Below, in pieces: positions 59,152 through 64,000 of a DNA stretch of 64,000 nucleotides (its first letter is position 1; each line of letters starts with the position of its first letter). The notes beneath the pieces are model-generated. The model was not told the origin of the DNA and made no database searches. It saw only the letters and a list, made by a program, of their open reading frames with translations. Source of the stretch: Dolichospermum flos-aquae CCAP 1403/13F (lineage in GTDB: Bacteria; Cyanobacteriota; Cyanobacteriia; Cyanobacteriales; Nostocaceae); the NCBI RefSeq assembly GCF_012516395.1, contig NZ_CP051206.1, positions 2,400,501 through 2,464,500 on the forward strand. Direction: 5' to 3'. The position numbers and the translations under genes were made by a program.

Positions 59152-60996
59152 GTGTCAGACTCTTTACCATTATGCGAGCATTATCTCGCTTTAATTAACG
59201 ATATTATCGAAACCACTCTCAAGGGTAAAATTAGCTCTGTAGAGCAGGTTTATCAAATGTTGCTCAAAGGTATCACTTCCGGGACTGGGGAGGTGTTTGA
59301 GTTAGTTTTGAGCGATCGCCTGAATACGATACAATCTCAGGTAGACTCGGAAACCGATGAACTGAAAAAAGCCAAAGCCACCCGCAGCTTACGCGCTGCC
59401 AAAACCATCCAAACTCAATGGCAACGGTGGCAAGAACAAAATAAAGCCACTGAAGCGATATCGCTATCTATGCGGGAAATTACCACAGCCACCGCAGATG
59501 AGCGATTAACGGCTTTGCTACGAGCTACTGATCCTAATCAGAAGTATCCCTTAAATTTGTCTCAACTTCAACAGTTAGCCAAATCTTTACAACAATTTGC
59601 CAGTGCTAATCAAGATTTTCAGCAAATTGCTGACGGGATTAATCGTGGTATCGCTTCTTGGCAAAGAATCCAAGCAAATTTACTGAATTGGATGTATGAA
59701 CGCAAAAATTCATTAGGATTTGGAGGTGTACCTGGAGAAAATAGTCCTTGGGCAAGTTGGGCTAAAGTAGTTAATAGTGAAGTTCCCCAAATCTTTTTTC
59801 ATACCTTAGCAGTAGAACAATCAGCTTTAGAATTTGCCGAAAAACAACAGACAATAAGTTTAAGTAATTGGGTAGAATTAACAATAATTTTACAGCTTTT
59901 ACAAAGGGGTTTAATTAATTGGTTTGACCAACAAGCTTATGATATTCAAGCAGGACCCAAATTATCTATTTCCACATTTTTAACATTTGCCGTCATTTGG
60001 AGTCAATTAGCCAGTGGTTTTCAAAATCAGGCTCTAATATATAGTAACGGTGCATCGCAAATCATGCTGCAAATTTTGCGAACCTTTGCCCAACGTCCTT
60101 ACTTTCCCCTTTACGGTGGGATTTTTGCCTCATTTTCTGGTAGTTATTTGCGGGATGCTTTGGATTATTTAGATGCCCCTTTACGTTCTGCCGAAGGTAC
60201 TCAAGAAAAAGCCCGGATTTTGACATTATTGGGGTATTCCCAGCGCGGTTTAGGCAGATATGATCGCTCCCTTGATTTTCATCAACAAGCCGTAGAAATA
60301 GCCAGAAATGCCGGAGATAAAATCTGTGAAATCGCCAATCTTAACCATCTGAGTCGGACTTATGTGCAACAACAAAATTATGGTGAAGCCATTAATTATA
60401 GTCAACGGGCATTAATTTTTAGTAGACAAACCGGGGACAAAACTGGAGAAGCTAACGCTTTAGTAAATCTAGGTTATAGCGAAGTCATGCAAGCCAAGCA
60501 AACAGAAATTAGTGAACCAGAAGTTTATGAATTTGCAATTAACTATCTGGAACAAGGATTAAAACTAGCAGAAAAATTAAATGATTTACAAAGTCAAGCT
60601 TTATGTTTTAGTAGTTTAGGAATTGCTTATTTAGTTACCGCACAATATCCAACAGCAATTAAATATTTAGAAAATGCCTTTAAAGCCGCCCAAATTTCCG
60701 GAGATTTGTATTTACAAGGCAGAAATTTAGCATATTTAGCTGAAGCTAATTATCTTATGGCTAATTATGAAAAAGCAGTTTATACTGGTAGTCTAGGAAT
60801 GTATCTTTTAGATCAAATTGCTTCTGATGAATGGCGACAACCTGCTGGTTTATTGACTATTATTAGGGGACAAATTGGTACAGACAAATTCCAATTATTA
60901 CTCCAACAAAATCGCCCCAAAATGATTGCCATTATTGGTGTTGATGGCTATGATTATATTCCCACATTGTTAGTGAAATATCAAGAGGATATGTAA
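59152..60996 (+). CDS. Tetratricopeptide-repeat protein
   Basis: 614 residues, GTG start. The N-terminal half (1-330) is helical and conserved-looking (AKATRSLRAAKTIQTQWQRW, NSPWASWAKVVNSEVPQIFF) without a known domain. From about 365 there are five TPR-like units (GYSQRGLGRYDRSLDFHQQA, LNHLSRTYVQQQNYGEAINY, LVNLGYSEVMQA, SSLGIAYLVTAQYPTAIKYL, YLAEANYLMANYEKAVYT). It is a soluble scaffold-type protein, role unknown. It does not appear to share an operon with the NACHT gene. Confidence 0.82.
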   Translation: MSDSLPLCEHYLALINDIIETTLKGKISSVEQVYQMLLKGITSGTGEVFELVLSDRLNTIQSQVDSETDELKKAKATRSLRAAKTIQTQWQRWQEQNKATEAISLSMREITTATADERLTALLRATDPNQKYPLNLSQLQQLAKSLQQFASANQDFQQIADGINRGIASWQRIQANLLNWMYERKNSLGFGGVPGENSPWASWAKVVNSEVPQIFFHTLAVEQSALEFAEKQQTISLSNWVELTIILQLLQRGLINWFDQQAYDIQAGPKLSISTFLTFAVIWSQLASGFQNQALIYSNGASQIMLQILRTFAQRPYFPLYGGIFASFSGSYLRDALDYLDAPLRSAEGTQEKARILTLLGYSQRGLGRYDRSLDFHQQAVEIARNAGDKICEIANLNHLSRTYVQQQNYGEAINYSQRALIFSRQTGDKTGEANALVNLGYSEVMQAKQTEISEPEVYEFAINYLEQGLKLAEKLNDLQSQALCFSSLGIAYLVTAQYPTAIKYLENAFKAAQISGDLYLQGRNLAYLAEANYLMANYEKAVYTGSLGMYLLDQIASDEWRQPAGLLTIIRGQIGTDKFQLLLQQNRPKMIAIIGVDGYDYIPTLLVKYQEDM

Positions 60997-61060
60997 TTAC
61001 TTACCTGTGGGTAGAGAAGGCAAATTAGGGAAAAATACGTTGATTTACCCTTAATATAAA

Positions 61061-61091
61061 ATGTTGGGTTTTCTTGCGTCAATCCAACCTA
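61061..61091. repeat. Small dispersed palindrome
   Basis: GTTGGGTTTTCTTGCGTC then AATCCAACCTAC, an inverted repeat (TTGGGTT/AATCCAA) of a type frequent in cyanobacterial intergenic DNA. Confidence 0.6.
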
Positions 61092-61258
61092 CCTCACTAG
61101 AATGGACACCTATTCTATAATTAGGACTAAATGTCTTTGAAGTGCTGAATAAATCTTGTCTAACCCCTAGTGTTTAGAATTAGGTTGCGAATTTTGCTAT
61201 GCTTAATGTATTGTAGACTATATGTCACAGAACAGTAACCTTTTATATCAATTATCGA

Positions 61259-62452
61259 ATGCAAGGAACACAAATTTCTTTTTTACCTAACGAAGATGAA
61301 CATAACCCTAGTAAAAAGCAAAAGAAACCAAAATTAGGGCGTTATGAGCGTATTAAGCGCGAACTAGATCAAAACAATTCTGATCCATATAAGATATTTA
61401 CTGATGTTAGTTCTCAAACAAGTCCATTATCTCAATATACTTTTGTGGATCTGTTTTGTGGTGCTGGGGGAATTACACAAGGATTATTTCAAGCTGGATT
61501 TACACCATTAGCTAGTGTTGAAATTAGTCAAGTTGCTTCGGCTACGCACAAAAAAAATTTCCCACAATGTCATCACTTTTGTGGAGATATTGAACAATTT
61601 TCTGCCCAAGATTGGCTGCAACAAATAGGCTCACCTGATGTTAATGTTGTTGTTGGTGGTCCACCATGTCAAGGATTTTCAGTAGCCGGAAAACGTGATC
61701 CAAAAGATCCTCGAAATAGGTTATTTTATGAATTTGTACGTGTTGTTTCCGAAATACGTCCTTGGTATGTCGTGATGGAAAATGTACCAGGTATTTTGAC
61801 AATTCAAAAAGGGGATGTAAAGACAGCAATTATTGAAGCTTTTGAATCTATTGGTTATCCTCATATTTCTGTGGCAATTCTGGAATCTGCGGCTTATGGA
61901 GTTCCACAAATTCGACCAAGAGCTATTTTTATTGCTAATAGATTTGGAATGCCAAACCCTTATCCTCAATCTCAATTAAATCAAGAAGAATACAAACCTA
62001 TTGAGTCAGCAATTTCTGATTTACCCGAATACACTCGAATATCAGAGATTAATCACGAGTGGACTAAACATTCACAGGAGTATATGGAACGTCTTGCTCA
62101 AGTTCCTCCTGGTGGTTCATTATATGAAAAATATGTTGATGCTTTCAAAAGACAATATCCTGGTAAACCAAGTATGACTGTGAAAGAAAATCATGGTGGT
62201 ACACATATTCACCCGTATTTAAACCGTGTGATTTCGGCTAGGGAAATGGCAAGATTGCAAACATTTCCTGATTCATTTATTTTTGAAGGTAGTATGAAAA
62301 AAGCGATGTGGCAAATTGGTAATGCTGTACCACCACGTTTAGCAGAGTGTATTGGTTATGCACTGATTCCTTACTTAAATGATATTGCAATTAACAGAAA
62401 ACAATCTGCTAATTTACCTCATTTTCATCAACCTGAGATAGTTTGTGATTAA
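61259..62452 (+). CDS. DNA (cytosine-5) methyltransferase, R-M system 3
   Basis: 397 residues with a ~60-residue N-terminal extension. Motifs: I FVDLFCGAGGITQGLFQAGF (from ~61), IV GGPPCQGFS with Cys137, VI MENVPG, VIII QIRPRAIF, target-recognition region ~245-320, IX REMARLQTFPDSF, X IGNAVPPRL. The N-terminal QISFL (5-9) weakly resembles a clamp-binding motif. Its last 44 bases overlap, tail to tail, the end of the endonuclease gene on the other strand. Confidence 0.95.
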   Translation: MQGTQISFLPNEDEHNPSKKQKKPKLGRYERIKRELDQNNSDPYKIFTDVSSQTSPLSQYTFVDLFCGAGGITQGLFQAGFTPLASVEISQVASATHKKNFPQCHHFCGDIEQFSAQDWLQQIGSPDVNVVVGGPPCQGFSVAGKRDPKDPRNRLFYEFVRVVSEIRPWYVVMENVPGILTIQKGDVKTAIIEAFESIGYPHISVAILESAAYGVPQIRPRAIFIANRFGMPNPYPQSQLNQEEYKPIESAISDLPEYTRISEINHEWTKHSQEYMERLAQVPPGGSLYEKYVDAFKRQYPGKPSMTVKENHGGTHIHPYLNRVISAREMARLQTFPDSFIFEGSMKKAMWQIGNAVPPRLAECIGYALIPYLNDIAINRKQSANLPHFHQPEIVCD

Positions 62453-63149
62453 GTGCATTACGCCAAGCTTCAAAATCATACCAGCCACAACCAATACAAC
62501 CTTCCTCCGCTTTATCACCTCGCTGATGTTGGGAAGGCCAATCTTCACCTGATTGATACCAGAATTTTATGCCAAAAGGTGTACCGCGTTTACCAGTTTT
62601 AATACAACGTTCACAACTTCTCGATTTTAAAAGATTATGATTCCCAGAATCGTCTTTCTTGAGTAATTGAAACTTTTCTCTAATTTCGGTTTCACTCATA
62701 GATGGTAAATTTGGAGTCTCACTTTTTCCCCAACGTCCCATTGGAAACCTATGATCAATAACTAGGTTTTGCTGCTCTCTTTTTCTTTGCTCTATTGCAT
62801 CTGTATATGAATACACTTGGAAAATTCTTTGAACTAAAGAATCTGGTATATTAGCATGAGTAATTGCTTCTTGCCTTTCTCCTGTCCATCTATCCCAATA
62901 TGTTTTCTCTAGACAAACTTTGCAATATTCAATTTTATTTTCAATTACAAGCCCAAGACGCTTTTTATTTCCACGTTTTAATCCTTGTATTCCTCCTTTA
63001 CCTGCATACTGACCTGATCCGATAGGTTTTCCCTCATGTATACGACAATGCCATTTTCTATCTGATAGAAGTTCAAAAACTTTTGATTGTAAGTCAGCAT
63101 TTTTAAGTTCGTCTTTAATTTTACTGATCAAATTTTCTTCTTCAGTCAT
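62409..63149 (-). CDS. HNH-type restriction endonuclease, R-M system 3
   Basis: 246 residues. A beta-beta-alpha-metal (HNH) site is seen in VIDHRFPMGRWG (Asp132-His133) and SGNHNLLKS (Asn170-His171-Asn172). Structural zinc sites are likely: C76xxC79, C179xxC182, C218xxC221. It is encoded between its methyltransferase (overlapping, convergent) and a controller gene (four-base ATGA overlap), so the assignment as the restriction subunit is strong. The target was not recognised. Confidence 0.82.
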   Translation of the reverse strand: MTEEENLISKIKDELKNADLQSKVFELLSDRKWHCRIHEGKPIGSGQYAGKGGIQGLKRGNKKRLGLVIENKIEYCKVCLEKTYWDRWTGERQEAITHANIPDSLVQRIFQVYSYTDAIEQRKREQQNLVIDHRFPMGRWGKSETPNLPSMSETEIREKFQLLKKDDSGNHNLLKSRSCERCIKTGKRGTPFGIKFWYQSGEDWPSQHQRGDKAEEGCIGCGWYDFEAWRNALNHKLSQVDENEVN

Positions 63150-63394
63150 TTTATTGTATCAGCTTCGATTTCTAAATTTGTTAAAAGAGTAGAAACACTA
63201 ATACCTAAGCCATCTGCAAGACTGACAAGAGCAGTGAGGGAAGGATTTCTGACTCCGCGTTCTACACCAGAAATGTATGTGCGGTCTAAGTTAGCACGTA
63301 GTCCTAACTCCTCTTGTGAAATTCCTAACTCCGTTCTGCGTTGTCTGACTAGATAACCTAAAGCATTCAGAATTTTTTGTTTTGATTCATCCAT
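63146..63394 (-). CDS. XRE-family controller (C) protein of R-M system 3
   Basis: 82 residues with a helix-turn-helix, LGYLVRQRRTELGISQEELG then LRANLDRTYISGVERGVRNP, as in C proteins of type II R-M systems (LDRTYIS.IERG.RNPS). It should activate, and at high dose repress, its own gene and the coupled endonuclease gene, delaying restriction until the host DNA is methylated. It starts 22 bases downstream of two palindromic C-box-like sites. Confidence 0.93.
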   Translation of the reverse strand: MDESKQKILNALGYLVRQRRTELGISQEELGLRANLDRTYISGVERGVRNPSLTALVSLADGLGISVSTLLTNLEIEADTIK

Positions 63395-63416
63395 CTGCTG
63401 ATTTTGAGCGTTTATG

Positions 63417-63442
63417 GACTATCAGTCTACGGACGATGTGTC
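63417..63442 (-). promoter_or_regulatory. C-box operator pair of the controller protein
   Basis: Two 11-base sites of form GAC-N5-GTC, read on the minus strand as GACACATCGTC (63442-63432), spacer CGTA, GACTGATAGTC (63427-63417). The proximal site matches the C-box consensus GACT-N3-AGTC exactly. The distal site is weaker, and the four-base spacing is that of known double C-boxes. Confidence 0.8.
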
Positions 63443-63758
63443 ACCTTAAACAAGGAAATTCTCAAATTATAAATTGTGACAGCGAGGGTGCGAAATGTGG
63501 GTTACACGAAGCGGCACAGAATCATTAAATCCATTAATTCATCCGTCTTTATCGGCGTTTATCTGCGTTTATCTGCGGCCAATTATTCTGGAAATCTTAT
63601 TCTATGCAGTTTCATCTTAATTTAGTACAAGAACAACTACTTAAATTTATGATTGTCAGCAATAGCATATTCAAATTACACAACTCGGACAGGCAAGATG
63701 CCCGTCCCACAATGGTTTTATTTAAATATGGTCTGTAAATTAGAGATTTTTTAACTGA
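63443..63758. repeat. Intergenic region with dispersed repeats
   Basis: No gene is seen. It contains the second copy of the ~80-base TTTATCTGCG repeat (63542-63623) and a palindrome with GGCAAGATGCCC near 63693-63706, related to one at 45321. Confidence 0.65.
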
Positions 63759-64000
63759 TTACTCCATTGCTTCATTCACAGGGAATCTATCAATTAACTG
63801 CATCGCCCGTTGAGCATTTCGCCGCAACATATCTGGTAAATTAGGAACATGAGGAATCTGAGATAATAAATCCAGAGTGCGGCGTAAAATTCGCACTACG
63901 TCTCCTTCATCTAAAGTGGTTTTTTCACATAATACTTTCCACTCTACCCCTAATGCCCACTGTTCCACCAAAGAGATTAAGCTGATAAAACGAGTTTCCA
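63759..64000 (-). CDS. C-terminal end of a DSHCT-domain DEAD/DEAH-box RNA helicase (5' part outside window)
   Basis: The frame is open to the window edge; about 80 residues are visible, ending ETRFISLISLVEQWALGVEW then EGDVVRILRRTLDLLSQIPH and RNAQRAMQLIDRFPVNEAME. LDEGDVVRILRRTLDLL.Q is diagnostic for the DSHCT domain of Ski2/Mtr4-like helicases found in cyanobacteria. Confidence 0.85.
   Translation of the reverse strand, partial: ETRFISLISLVEQWALGVEWKVLCEKTTLDEGDVVRILRRTLDLLSQIPHVPNLPDMLRRNAQRAMQLIDRFPVNEAME

Overview
The window comes from a heterocyst-type (Nostocales; Anabaena/Dolichospermum/Nostoc-like) filamentous cyanobacterium. The evidence is ChlH, cyanobacterial-style MurA, PBP2 and M1 aminopeptidase proteins, many HIP1 octamers (GCGATCGC), heptameric tandem repeats (TTTTGAC, ATTACCC, ACTCCCC), and hundreds of bases of small dispersed repeats derived from HIP1 sites. 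The DNA is AT-rich, and TTG/GTG starts are common.

Layout. 0-7.4 kb is core: the end of a WD40 protein, recN, murA (probably with an ATT start), tRNA-Leu(CAG), a SpoU/TrmH-type RNA methyltransferase and a LysR regulator. 7.4-16.6 kb is accessory: a decayed transposase inside a broken antitoxin-toxin locus, two VapBC modules, an intact ISAs1-family IS with its inverted repeats, a retropepsin-like protein with a small partner, BrnTA, and an uncharacterised two-gene unit. 17-20.9 kb is chlH (magnesium chelatase H).

20.9-36.6 kb is the most unusual part. The last ~72 codons of chlH recur at 30.7 kb and 36.3 kb and divide the interval into two cassettes. Cassette A (~9.8 kb) holds two type II restriction-modification systems with C5 methyltransferases, a frameshifted papain-fold toxin with an intact neighbour that may be its immunity protein, HicAB twice, an orphan HigA, Uma2, ParDE and a truncated RelE. 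Cassette B (~5.3 kb) holds AlkB, a methyltransferase-like protein, DUF1848, BrnTA, a Phd antitoxin, HigBA and a broken ParDE. No integrase is visible. A strong terminator after the third chlH tail is probably the ancestral chlH terminator.

36.7-38.6 kb holds another HicAB and a possible pore-forming protein. 38.7-55 kb is mainly core: a Gfo/Idh/MocA oxidoreductase, potA-potD-potB, mrdA (PBP2), M1 aminopeptidase, a DUF3352 protein, BrnTA, an XPB-like helicase overlapping a DUF790/Bax1-like nuclease, and an OYE-family oxidoreductase. 55-61 kb carries an NLR-like locus: a CHAT (caspase-like) ORF and a NACHT NTPase ORF separated only by a one-base frame change at an A9 tract, followed by a TPR protein. 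61.2-63.4 kb is a third restriction-modification system with a controller (C) protein and a recognisable pair of C-boxes. The window ends inside a DSHCT-type helicase gene.

The repeat arrays all lie between 8.2 and 38.6 kb, and their orientation flips on either side of chlH. They appear to be insertions into HIP1 sites that fold as three-way junctions, with arm sequences that vary but stay paired.
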